In this document: in pieces, positions 1 to 6,889 of the stretch | Layout of the letters: every line of letters begins with the position of its first letter | Numbering within the stretch: the first letter of the stretch is position 1 | Assembly (NCBI RefSeq): GCF_010725485.1 | Contig: NZ_AP022598.1 | Coordinates: forward strand, 1,798,001-1,862,000 | Direction: 5' to 3' | DNA length: 64,000 bases | DNA from: Mycolicibacterium parafortuitum | GTDB lineage: Bacteria > Actinomycetota > Actinomycetes > Mycobacteriales > Mycobacteriaceae | Program-made: the position numbers and the translations under genes | Notes under the pieces: model-generated | What the model was told of the DNA's origin: nothing | The model's input: only the letters and a program-made list of their open reading frames with translations | The model's database searches: none

Positions 1-1
1 C

Positions 2-784
2 GGTGCCGATCCGGGGACGGGCGCCGAGACGGGGGCGGGCGCCGAGCACGACAGCCCCGGCGCAGACACCGAACCCGTCGCCGAGCCGAACCGCCAATCC
101 CGCCGGCCCAAAGCTCCCGAACGACACAGGGCCGAGGGCAGCGATCCGGATGACATCCCCACCCGACCCGACCCCGATGGGACCGACCCCGACGGGACCG
201 AGCCGGAGCTGCCGTGCCCGCCGCGTAACGCGCCGGCCGGCCACGACGACGACAGAGACCGGCCTGTCGGCATGCCGGGCCCGATGGCCGCGCCGGCGCT
301 GGGCCCGCAGCAGCAGCGGCCGAACGTGCTGGACACCGTTCCCGGCATCGGCGTCGGCGGTGCCTCCGACGCGTCCGAGGTTCCGATCAACGTGCCGATC
401 GTGATCTCGGCGCCGGCCGGCTTCAACCCTGTCCCCGCACCCGTCCCCGCGCCCGCGGCCGGTCCCGGGTTCACATCAGGTGGCGCGAGCGCGGCGACGC
501 CTGCCGGTGCGCCGGCCCCGCGCGCGTCGACCTCGGCCGAATCCCTGGCGCGCGACCCGTTGCCCGCAGCGGCCGGTAACCGCGTGACCCTCCCGGCGCC
601 CGCGGGGCGGGTCGGTTACGGCGAGTACCTGCGCGGTGCCGGACTGTCCCAGATCGCGGCGCTGGCGATACCCGGGGTGGCCGGGATCCTGCTGCTCACC
701 GGCGCGGGCGGACTACTCGGATATCGGCAGGCCAAGGCGGCCCAAGGGGTGCGGACCGGGGGAATCGCACGATTCATGAACTAG
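2..784 (+). CDS. C-terminal part of a proline/acid-rich single-pass membrane protein (5'-partial)
   Basis: The reading frame is open to the left window edge and ends at TAG 782-784, so the N-terminus lies outside. The visible part starts with a charged, low-complexity Asp/Glu/Pro/Thr stretch, then a Pro/Ala-rich segment. Near the C-terminus is one hydrophobic helix (around IAALAIPGVAGILLLTGAGG) followed by a short basic tail. This suggests a surface-exposed or cytoplasmic disordered region anchored by a C-terminal membrane segment. I recognise no catalytic domain and cannot name the family. It lies 62 bp upstream of the ImmA-like gene on the same strand, which has its own strong ribosome-binding site. 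Confidence 0.6.
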   Translation, partial: GADPGTGAETGAGAEHDSPGADTEPVAEPNRQSRRPKAPERHRAEGSDPDDIPTRPDPDGTDPDGTEPELPCPPRNAPAGHDDDRDRPVGMPGPMAAPALGPQQQRPNVLDTVPGIGVGGASDASEVPINVPIVISAPAGFNPVPAPVPAPAAGPGFTSGGASAATPAGAPAPRASTSAESLARDPLPAAAGNRVTLPAPAGRVGYGEYLRGAGLSQIAALAIPGVAGILLLTGAGGLLGYRQAKAAQGVRTGGIARFMN

Positions 785-846
785 CTCGAACCGTTCACCC
801 CGACAGGGTGAGCGGCGCATAGTGGAATCCATCGAGAGGGGGAACC

Positions 847-1338
847 ATGCCAGCCAGCCGCAGTGTCACGCGCGCGGTGAACGAGGTGCTCGACCTCGCG
901 CCGCGGCAGGGTGAGGTCTCACTGCCCCGCCTGGTCGAAGCCGTCAGCGAAAGCCGGGGCAGACCCATCGAACTCACCACCGCCGAACTGCCGCCGGGGG
1001 TGTGCGGGCAGTGGCGGCAGTACGCCGACAAGGACGTCTTCCTGATCCAGCAGGGACTCCCGGCGTGGGACCGCACGCTCGCCCACGAGCTGGGTCACCT
1101 CGTGCTGGGCCACGAGGGCATCCCCGTCGTGCAGGCCGCGATGGACAGCACCGAGCTGGCCAGTTCCGATCTGATCGGCTACATGCTCAATCAGCGCACC
1201 GGCTGCATGGGGCCGGCCGGTGAGGACGCCGAGCAGGAGGCCGAGGACTTCGCCGCGCTGCTGATCTACCGGCTGGGCCGGCTGCCCTCCGACCGGTCGT
1301 CGATCGTGCAGGTCCGCCTCGGAGAGGCATTTGGTTGA
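847..1338 (+). CDS. ImmA/IrrE-family zinc metallopeptidase
   Basis: A 163-residue cytoplasmic protein with the zincin motif HELGH at residues 80-84 and a downstream acidic helix (EQEAEDFAALLI, about 128-139) that would supply the third zinc ligand. This is the layout of ImmA/IrrE proteases, which cleave HTH repressors or regulators. No signal peptide or membrane segment is seen. The ATG at 847 follows a strong GAGAGGGGG ribosome-binding site. The stop overlaps the TTG start of the next gene (TTGA), so the two are translationally coupled. The HTH regulator gene espR lies just beyond that partner on the opposite strand. The substrate is unknown; proposing EspR is inference. Confidence 0.85.
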   Translation: MPASRSVTRAVNEVLDLAPRQGEVSLPRLVEAVSESRGRPIELTTAELPPGVCGQWRQYADKDVFLIQQGLPAWDRTLAHELGHLVLGHEGIPVVQAAMDSTELASSDLIGYMLNQRTGCMGPAGEDAEQEAEDFAALLIYRLGRLPSDRSSIVQVRLGEAFG

Positions 1339-2501
1339 TCGTCTGGGTGATCGCCGGTCTTCTCGGATTGGCCACCGGCTTGAGGATCGGCTGGGCGCTG
1401 GTCAACAAGCAGTCGTTGGTGAGCACCGCGATGATCCTGGCGCTGGGCAGCCTCGGTGCGGTCGCCGCGCTGAACTGGCAGCCGCTGACCCTGCTGGTCG
1501 ACACGGTGCTGCGGTGGCCCAACATCGCGATGGGGCTGAGCCAGGTGGCGTTGATCGCGTGCGCGGCAGGCAGTTGCGTGATGATCACGACGGTCTCGTC
1601 GAGCCGTGCCCCGGCCGCCGCCAGGAAGATCGCGCGGGCTCAGTACGCCGTCGCCGCGGTCATCGCCGCGGCGAGCCTCGCGGCGTTCCTGATGGCGGGT
1701 AAGCAGCCGGAGATGGCGCCCGAGGAGTATCTGCGTCGCAACCTGGGTAGCGGCGGTAACTCCCTGCCCTGGCTGCTGCCGCTGCTGTACGTACTGCTGG
1801 CGCTGAGCCTGGTGGCGTGGGCCGGCCTGCGGCACTCCAACCGGTCGCGGCGCGGCCGGGCGTTGTTCGTGTTCACCGTCGGCATCGTGCTGATCGTGCT
1901 GGCGCTCGCGTTCTTCCTGCTGCGTGCCGTCGGGACCACCGGCCTCGTCGGCGTCGGGGCGGCCGCGACGCTGCTCGGCTGCGCGATGCTGATCGTCGCC
2001 GCCGGGTCACTGCTGCCGAGCCTGGAGGACTGGTTCGGGGCGCGCCGGGAGCTCCGCACGATCGGGCCGCTGCTCGACGAACTGGGCCGCCGCCACCCCG
2101 ACGTGGGTATCGGCGTGCGACCGCGGGGCCCGCTCGTGTTCCGCGTCGCCGAGCGGATGTCGCTGATCTCCGACGCGCTGTTCCTGGAGGCCACCGCCGC
2201 GGACGGGGCGCTGCGACCGGTCGACAGCTCAGGCGCCGATATGACCGATCTCGACGAACTCGACGAGGGCACCGAACTCGAAGCACCCGATGTGCCGCCC
2301 GTCGAGCAGGCCCGCGCGGTCGCCGAATGGATCTATGAGGGCCACGACGGCGCCGCGGGTGACGGCCGCGAGAAGTTCCCCGGTCTGGCGTGGTTGCGCC
2401 AGCCCAACACGTACTCGGACCGGGAGTGGATCTTGGAGATCGCTCGCCAATACCGTCAGCTCAGTAGGGATTTCGCGGGCGGCGAAGGTACCCGGGACTG
2501 A
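1335..2501 (+). CDS. seven-TM membrane protein, MAB_1171c/DUF6545-like
   Basis: A 388-residue protein with about seven hydrophobic helices in the first 230 residues (roughly 1-20, 29-48, 65-90, 102-122, 143-165, 175-197, 203-228). A soluble cytoplasmic tail of about 160 residues follows and contains the segment LRTIGPLLDELGRRHPDVGI and then FRVAERMSLISDALFLEA. This architecture resembles the actinobacterial MAB_1171c/DUF6545 putative transporter family, which is commonly encoded beside ImmA/IrrE proteases and XRE regulators. The family call is by memory of pattern, not by search. The TTG start at 1335 overlaps the upstream stop codon, and no other in-frame start fits as well. A sensor or transporter working with the protease is plausible but unproven. 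Confidence 0.7.
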   Translation: MIVWVIAGLLGLATGLRIGWALVNKQSLVSTAMILALGSLGAVAALNWQPLTLLVDTVLRWPNIAMGLSQVALIACAAGSCVMITTVSSSRAPAAARKIARAQYAVAAVIAAASLAAFLMAGKQPEMAPEEYLRRNLGSGGNSLPWLLPLLYVLLALSLVAWAGLRHSNRSRRGRALFVFTVGIVLIVLALAFFLLRAVGTTGLVGVGAAATLLGCAMLIVAAGSLLPSLEDWFGARRELRTIGPLLDELGRRHPDVGIGVRPRGPLVFRVAERMSLISDALFLEATAADGALRPVDSSGADMTDLDELDEGTELEAPDVPPVEQARAVAEWIYEGHDGAAGDGREKFPGLAWLRQPNTYSDREWILEIARQYRQLSRDFAGGEGTRD

Positions 2502-2540
2502 GCCGCGGTTGCCGGCTGATTCGCCGGAGCTGTTTGCAGG

Positions 2541-2939
2541 CTAATCGTCGAGGTTCTCGCGGCGACGCAGTTCGTCGACCTTCTCCACGATGTCCTGCTT
2601 GGCCTCCGCCGACAAGCCCACGGTGCGCGCCGCAATCCGGCGAACACCTTCGTCACGCATCCCGGCGAGCAGCGTCAGCTCCTTGTCGAGCTTCTCGTAG
2701 TACTCGTCGTCGGTGAAGTAGGCGGGCTTGATCCGGAAGAAGTTGGCAAGCGCGGCCATGGTTGCCTGAGACGGGTTGGTTCGGTTGCCGGAGCGCAGCT
2801 GAGACAGGTACGGGGCGGACATGGTCACGCCTTCGGCCTTGAGTGCTGCGATCACCTCCGCGGAGGTATGCGGCCCACGTCCGGGCGGGTAGACGGTGTC
2901 GAACAATCGATTGAGGCGAGCGGCAAACGTGTTGCTCAT
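2541..2939 (-). CDS. espR: EspR, nucleoid-associated HTH regulator
   Basis: A 132-residue protein, the same length as Mtb EspR (Rv3849), and nearly identical through the N-terminal helix-turn-helix (FAARLNRLFDTVYPPGRGP, then APYLSQLRSGNRTNPS). The C-terminal dimerisation region is more divergent. In Mtb EspR binds many loci, including the espACD operon needed for ESX-1 secretion, and acts as a nucleoid-organising protein. The ATG at 2939 is chosen because it gives the Mtb start and has GGAGG upstream; an in-frame start five codons earlier is less likely. Upstream DNA holds several TTTGC motifs matching the reported EspR site, consistent with autoregulation. The convergent 3' neighbour is the ImmA/7-TM pair, 39 bp away. 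Confidence 0.95.
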   Translation of the reverse strand: MSNTFAARLNRLFDTVYPPGRGPHTSAEVIAALKAEGVTMSAPYLSQLRSGNRTNPSQATMAALANFFRIKPAYFTDDEYYEKLDKELTLLAGMRDEGVRRIAARTVGLSAEAKQDIVEKVDELRRRENLDD

Positions 2940-3406
2940 TGTGTTGACCTCCACAAACTGGCGAGCGGGTTCACAGGGCGGCGTATTTGCTGATCATCGT
3001 AGCCACAGTTCTGGCCACAACCAAGTGCAAACGACGGAAAAGTCAAGTCGGTTGACTGGTCAGAGCGCCGCTGCTGGTGTGAACGGCCTTAGGGGCAAGC
3101 ACCTCGCGCCGCCATTCTACGGTGCGACGAAGCAAATACTAACGGGACTGTAGTAACGGTGTGCGCACCACTTTTGCAGCGCCAGTCACAGCGGTCTCTC
3201 CGGTTACTGTGGGCAACTTCCAAGTGTTTGACTGTGCAAGCCTCAAAGCGTTTGCTGAGGCGCCGAAACCGGTCAGATCCGTTCCCCGGCAAGCGGTGTG
3301 CGCCGCGGGCTCCGTCGCTCGTCGGGGTGCAAACTGCAGCAAGCACGAGGCAGCAGACAGCTATTAAACTGTCAGTAGCCAGTGGCAGGACCTGAGAACA
3401 GGGCGG
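2940..3406 (-). promoter_or_regulatory. long espR upstream region with EspR-like and MtrA-like boxes
   Basis: No credible gene lies in this 467-bp stretch. Two exact TTTGCTG heptamers (2986-2992, 3251-3257) match the reported EspR motif TTTGC[TC][GA]. Four further TTTGC cores lie at 3027-3031, 3132-3136, 3173-3177 and 3329-3333 on either strand. A perfect 6-bp inverted repeat AGTCAA-N5-TTGACT is at 3041-3057. Three boxes in a 9-bp register (GTCAC 3185, GTCTC 3194, GTTAC 3203) contain GTCACAGCG, the sequence reported for MtrA sites in Mtb. Together they suggest a heavily controlled espR promoter; the binding itself is inference. Confidence 0.5.
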
Positions 3407-3997
3407 TCAGGCCGCCGCCAGGAGCATCGCCAGGATCGCGGTGTCCGGGTGACTGATCGGGTCGACCCCGACCCGGCTCACCATCGACGTCACGGTGCCG
3501 TCGGATTCGGCCTCCACCCACGCGGCGCGGTGTTCCAGGCCCAGATGAGGTAGTCCGGGCAGCAGGACACACCCGGACGCCGCTCCGGTGCATTCCGGAA
3601 GTGACGGCATGGTCTCCGAGGGCGGGTGCAGCATCATCAGTGCCGGTGGCTGGCGGTCGGCGAAATGCCCGGGCGGCACGGCCTCGTCGCCGACGACGGT
3701 GCCCTCGGCCAGAACCAGACCCACCGTGCCCGGCTCCGGTGCGTCGGGGAGTTCCTCGCGGACACCGAAGATGGTCGTCGTCGACAGCAGGCCGGGCAGT
3801 GACGCAACCCGGACCGCGACCATCAGCAGTTGGGCCCACTCCTTGGTGGAGTCCGGCCAGCGACCGGAGACCACGAAGCCCTTCAATGAACCCTTCGAAT
3901 GGAACGGGGCGACCTCGATCGCCCGCCCGGACCCAAAATTCATCCCGCCTCCCGGCATCTCGACCAATGCCCGACACGCCTCTGGGTCGATGCGCAA
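3407..3997 (-). CDS. conserved hypothetical protein
   Basis: A protein of about 196 residues with composition and codon bias typical of a real gene, but no recognised domain, signal peptide or membrane segment. Recognisable stretches include RIDPEACRALVEMPGGGMNF and GFVVSGRWPDSTKEWAQLL. The start is uncertain. The TTG at 3997 gives MRIDPEACR; the frame stays open to a TTG at 4054, but that start would sit on the sodN terminator. By position it may correspond to Mtb Rv3847, which is near sodA and espR there; I could not verify this. It is monocistronic, separated from sodN by a strong terminator. Confidence 0.7.
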   Translation of the reverse strand: MRIDPEACRALVEMPGGGMNFGSGRAIEVAPFHSKGSLKGFVVSGRWPDSTKEWAQLLMVAVRVASLPGLLSTTTIFGVREELPDAPEPGTVGLVLAEGTVVGDEAVPPGHFADRQPPALMMLHPPSETMPSLPECTGAASGCVLLPGLPHLGLEHRAAWVEAESDGTVTSMVSRVGVDPISHPDTAILAMLLAAA

Positions 3998-4059
3998 CAG
4001 AATGCGGGAGAAACCGCTTGGCAGACAAGAGGTCCCGACTGCTAAGCAGGGCAAACAAA

Positions 4060-4089
4060 ACCCGGCACGGTCGGGTGACCGTGCCGGGT
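4060..4089 (-). terminator. Rho-independent terminator of sodN
   Basis: Perfect 13-bp inverted repeat (arm ACCCGGCACGGTC) with a 4-nt loop. Read on the minus strand it is followed by TTTTGTTTG. It lies 20 bp past the sodN stop codon. Confidence 0.9.
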
Positions 4090-4108
4090 GACGTTGGGGG
4101 ACAGGCGA

Positions 4109-4543
4109 TCAGGCGGGCGGGTAAACGCCCATCTGCTTGCCCTTGTCGGTCTGCCAGAAGATGTCGGCGATCTCGTCGATCGTCTTGAGCAGCTTCTCGG
4201 CCACGGCGGGGTCCAGCGACTTCTTCACGTCGCCAGCGCCCTTGACACCCTCCCAGAACAGCTGGTGCAGGTTCGGGAACTGGTCGAAGTGGTCCTTGGT
4301 GAAGAAGTCGGCCCACAGCACCATCAGGTGGTGCTTGACCTCTTCGGCCTGCCGCTCCTTGATGATGATGGCGCGCGTCTTGAAGTGATCGTCATCAGAA
4401 TCGTGGTACTTCTGGATCGTCTTCAGGCAGGACAGCGCCTCGATCTTGGCCTGCGCGGGGTCGTAGACGCCGCAGAACAGGTCGCAGTGGGCATGGGCAG
4501 GTGTCGCTTCGGAAAATACGGAGTCGAAGAGTCGATGCAGCAT
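4109..4543 (-). CDS. sodN: nickel-type superoxide dismutase, precursor
   Basis: A 144-residue protein matching the Ni-SOD family, which disproportionates superoxide in the cytoplasm as a hexamer. An 18-residue propeptide (MLHRLFDSVFSEATPAHA) precedes the nickel hook HCDLFCGVY, whose His1, Cys2, Cys6 and Tyr9 are all present. The remainder (YDPAQAKIEALSC, HHLMVLWADFFTKDHF) is typical of the four-helix bundle. The hook carries Phe at position 5, where the Streptomyces enzymes have Pro. The ATG at 4543 lies 7 nt after a TAAGTT -10 hexamer, indicating a leaderless transcript. The maturation protease gene sodX is divergent, 23 bp away. Mtb has no Ni-SOD; it carries Fe-SOD sodA in this neighbourhood. 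Confidence 0.96.
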   Translation of the reverse strand: MLHRLFDSVFSEATPAHAHCDLFCGVYDPAQAKIEALSCLKTIQKYHDSDDDHFKTRAIIIKERQAEEVKHHLMVLWADFFTKDHFDQFPNLHQLFWEGVKGAGDVKKSLDPAVAEKLLKTIDEIADIFWQTDKGKQMGVYPPA

Positions 4544-4566
4544 GACCCCTAACTTACCCTTAGCCG
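4544..4566. promoter_or_regulatory. 23-bp bidirectional leaderless promoter, sodN/sodX
   Basis: The whole gap between two divergent start codons is 23 bp. It contains a minus-strand -10 (TAAGTT, complement of 4551-4556, 7 nt before the sodN ATG) and a plus-strand -10 (TACCCT, 4555-4560, 6 nt before the sodX ATG). The two hexamers share two base pairs, so the two promoters should compete for RNA polymerase. Confidence 0.7.
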
Positions 4567-4929
4567 ATGCAGCGAAGCCATGGGCCGTCCAGGTGCCGGC
4601 TTCGCGGGCTGGTGCGCCGATTCGTGGTGGTCGAGGATTCGATGCACCCGACGTTGCGGCCGGGTGACGGGCTGCTGGCGGTGCGCGCCGGAACGCCGAA
4701 AACCGGTCAGCTAAGGGTGTTTCCCGATCCGCGGCAGTCCAGGAGGTTCCTCGTCAAACGCGTCGGCGGAGTGCGCAGCACCGAGACGGGGCTGAGCTTC
4801 GAAGCGCTCTCGGACAACCCCGACGCTCCAGGGGTCACGGATTCACGCAAGTTCGGCTGGGTGCCGGCAGCCGGTTCGTACCGGGTGCTCGTGCGGGTGC
4901 GCGGACGAGCACCTAGTACAGAACGATGA
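4567..4929 (+). CDS. sodX: nickel-type SOD maturation protease (S26 family)
   Basis: A 120-residue S26-type peptidase. The catalytic Ser is at residue 25 in EDSMHPTLRPGD and the catalytic Lys at about residue 64 in RRFLVKRVGG, matching the Ser/Lys dyad of signal peptidases. There is no membrane anchor. The short soluble form, beside sodN, identifies it as the protease that removes the Ni-SOD propeptide and exposes His1 for nickel binding. The ATG at 4567 lies 6 nt after TACCCT, supporting a leaderless start. Its 3' end overlaps the end of the convergent small membrane-protein gene by 17 bp. Confidence 0.93.
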   Translation: MQRSHGPSRCRLRGLVRRFVVVEDSMHPTLRPGDGLLAVRAGTPKTGQLRVFPDPRQSRRFLVKRVGGVRSTETGLSFEALSDNPDAPGVTDSRKFGWVPAAGSYRVLVRVRGRAPSTER

Positions 4930-5071
4930 GCGCGAGCACGCCCAGCAGGACGAGCGCGATCAGGCCTGCGCGCAGGAAGGCCATCAATTGACTGCGGGTG
5001 TACGCCCGCGTCGAGGATTGCCAGTCGGACGGCGGGAACGCCGACCCTGGACCCATCGGAGACGCCGCCAT
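4913..5071 (-). CDS. small single-pass membrane protein (52 aa)
   Basis: A 52-residue protein with a Ser/Thr-rich N-terminus (MAASPMGPGSAFPPSDWQSS) and one C-terminal helix (LRAGLIALVLLGVLALIVLY) ending at the last residue, a tail-anchored layout. The ATG at 5071 is selected because GGCGAGGAG lies just upstream; a longer frame to 5143 has no such signal. It overlaps the sodX 3' end by 17 bp on the opposite strand. I do not recognise a named family and can give no function. Confidence 0.65.
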   Translation of the reverse strand: MAASPMGPGSAFPPSDWQSSTRAYTRSQLMAFLRAGLIALVLLGVLALIVLY

Positions 5072-5501
5072 CAGATGCTCCTCGCCTGCACGCCCTGATA
5101 CCTCCCCGATGCGACCGACATCAGAGTTCCGGTAACCGGTCAAGTGGCTGATTCCGGTGGCCGGACCCAGTGACGCCAGTCACAGGGAATCTCTGTGACG
5201 GCGATCATAACGCTCTGGACCGCCGGGAAGAAATCGGCTCGGGGAAACCGGCCGCCGACGTCCACGGTAGTTAGCCCTGCGAGGTATTTCGCTCAGCGGC
5301 CGCCCGAGCTTGTTGATCGGGCTTCGCTTAGCGGTCGGGGTTATCCACAGTCCGACCGGGGGGGCATGCGGGCTGACCGGGTGATAGCCGTCGCGGGCGT
5401 CCACAGACCTGTGGATGAACCTGTGGAAACTGTGGATAGTGTCCACCCCGCGCCGGTATTGCTGCTGGTGCGCAGTCGCTGGAGCGTGTCAGCATGTGGG
5501 C
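5072..5501. other. intergenic region with inverted repeat and DnaA-box cluster
   Basis: No convincing gene lies in these 430 bp. An inverted repeat GTCACAG-N7-CTGTGAC spans 5179-5199, preceded by GTGAC at 5170-5174, which forms a second dyad with GTCAC 5179-5183. A perfect DnaA box TTATCCACA is at 5341-5349. Related 9-mers are at 5397-5405 (GCGTCCACA), 5410-5418, 5422-5430 and 5431-5439 (complements TCATCCACA, GTTTCCACA, CTATCCACA), with a weaker TGTCCACC at 5440-5447. The cluster lies just upstream of the rhodanese gene. Confidence 0.6.
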
Positions 5502-5843
5502 ATGGATGACACCGATGTGCCGCAGGCGGCGATCACCGAAGTGCCCGCGACGTTCGGTGACGGCGTGGTGCTGCTCGACGTCCGCGAGGACGACGAGTGG
5601 CAGCGCGGGCACGCGCCCGACGCGCAGCACATCCCGATGGGCGACATCCCCTCGCGCCTGGCCGAGATCGACAACCAGGCCGAGCTGTACGTGGTCTGCC
5701 ACGCCGGTGGACGGTCGCAACGCGTCGCGCAGTACCTCGCCCGAAACGGCTACGACCCGATCAACGTGACCGGCGGCATGCTCGCCTGGGCCGGTGCGGG
5801 ACGTCCGGTGGTCACCGACGACGGAAGCGCCGGCACGGTCTGA
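5502..5843 (+). CDS. rhodanese-like sulfurtransferase domain protein
   Basis: A 113-residue single-domain rhodanese. It contains the typical VLLDVREDDEWQRGHAPDAQ segment and an active-site loop CHAGGRS with the catalytic Cys at about residue 66. It ends with the NVTGGMLAWAGAG helix region. Proteins of this type carry sulfur as a cysteine persulfide in the cytoplasm; the partner here is unknown. The ATG at 5502 fits the domain boundary; upstream in-frame sequence is Cys/Trp-rich and does not look coding. The gene opens a co-directional run with the DUF4328 gene and glpQ1. Confidence 0.85.
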   Translation: MDDTDVPQAAITEVPATFGDGVVLLDVREDDEWQRGHAPDAQHIPMGDIPSRLAEIDNQAELYVVCHAGGRSQRVAQYLARNGYDPINVTGGMLAWAGAGRPVVTDDGSAGTV

Positions 5844-5859
5844 CCCCGGCGTCACTGAT

Positions 5860-5865
5860 TAGGCT
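5860..5865 (+). promoter_or_regulatory. leaderless -10 (TAGGCT) for the DUF4328 gene
   Basis: TAGGCT is followed by 6 nt and then the ATG at 5872, fitting the TANNNT leaderless pattern. It supports that start and suggests a promoter inside the 28-bp gap after the rhodanese gene. Confidence 0.5.
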
Positions 5866-5871
5866 GTTCTG

Positions 5872-6885
5872 ATGATCCAAGTGTGTTCCCAGTGTGGGAC
5901 GCGATGGAACGTGCGCGACCGGCAGCGGGTGTGGTGCCCGCGTTGCCGCGGAACCCTGCTCGCGCCGACCGGCCAAGCCCCGGCGCCGGGCTGGAATCGG
6001 CCATCGGGTGCACCGCCGCAGGGTCCGGAGGGACCCGGCCCGCGCCCACCGTCGGGATACCGCTGGGTCGCCGTGCGCCCGGGCGCCCCGCCGCACCCGC
6101 GGCGCCGCCGCCGCGACCTCGGCCCGACCCCGCGATATCAGAGCATTCCGCGGTGGGGGCTGGTCGAACACTTCGACGCACCCGATCAGGAATCCGCGGT
6201 GCGCACCGGACCGTCGCCGCACGCTGTGCGGGTCATGCTGCTGCTGACGCTGGCCGGACTCGGCGCGGCGGCTTTCGTCCACGTGGTGCGCTACATCCTG
6301 CTGATCGTCAACCGCACCGTGCTGCTCAATCCGTGGGTCGCCGCGGCGGCCACCTGGGGCGGGGTCGCGGTGAGTGTGATCGCGGCGTTCCTGGTGGTGG
6401 CCACCGCCCTGGTGCTGACCAACTGGCTGATCGCGCGGCGGGCCGCGGCCTATGCGCACACCGGGCGGCAGGACCCCCGCACGCGCGTCGAACTGTGGGT
6501 GGGCGCTCTGACGCCGCTGGTGAACCTGGTGTGGGCGCCGGTATACGTGATCGAGCTCGCCGAGGCCGAAGGCCGGTGGCGGTGGCTGCAGCGGTCCATC
6601 ATCACGTGGTGGGTCGTCTGGGTCCTCAACACCGCGGTGTCGGTGTTCTCGATCGCGACCAGCTTCACCACCGATCCGCAGGGCATCGCCGACAACACCG
6701 TCACCACGATCGTGGCCTACTTGTTCGCGGCCGCGTCGCTGCTGCTCGTCGGCCGGGTGTTCGCGGGATTCGAGGAGCAGTCGGTGGAGCGTCCGACGCA
6801 CCGGTGGGTGGTGGTGCCGACCGAGGAGAAACCGGCTGAACCCGCGACTTCAGTTGAGCCCGACGGCGAGAACCCGGCAGCATAG
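5872..6885 (+). CDS. DUF4328-type multi-pass membrane protein with N-terminal zinc ribbon
   Basis: A 337-residue protein, orthologous by position and size to Mtb Rv3843c. The N-terminus has a four-cysteine ribbon (CSQCGTRW and CPRC, residues about 4-25), then a Pro-rich linker, then about six hydrophobic helices between residues 120 and 310 in the DUF4328 arrangement. The C-terminal tail is acidic and Pro-rich. The function is unknown; the ribbon suggests a cytosolic metal-binding or protein-binding head. It ends 4 bp before glpQ1, an arrangement shared with Mtb. Confidence 0.8.
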   Translation: MIQVCSQCGTRWNVRDRQRVWCPRCRGTLLAPTGQAPAPGWNRPSGAPPQGPEGPGPRPPSGYRWVAVRPGAPPHPRRRRRDLGPTPRYQSIPRWGLVEHFDAPDQESAVRTGPSPHAVRVMLLLTLAGLGAAAFVHVVRYILLIVNRTVLLNPWVAAAATWGGVAVSVIAAFLVVATALVLTNWLIARRAAAYAHTGRQDPRTRVELWVGALTPLVNLVWAPVYVIELAEAEGRWRWLQRSIITWWVVWVLNTAVSVFSIATSFTTDPQGIADNTVTTIVAYLFAAASLLLVGRVFAGFEEQSVERPTHRWVVVPTEEKPAEPATSVEPDGENPAA

Positions 6886-6889
6886 CCCT

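Noticed and set aside
4567..4929. sodX read as a general signal peptidase I (LepB)
   Set aside because: It lacks a membrane anchor, is only 120 residues and is divergent from sodN, as expected for the Ni-SOD maturation protease.
5195..5509. Small plus- and minus-strand frames in the 5072-5501 gap
   Set aside because: No ribosome-binding sites, odd composition and no family resemblance; the DNA is better explained as regulatory.
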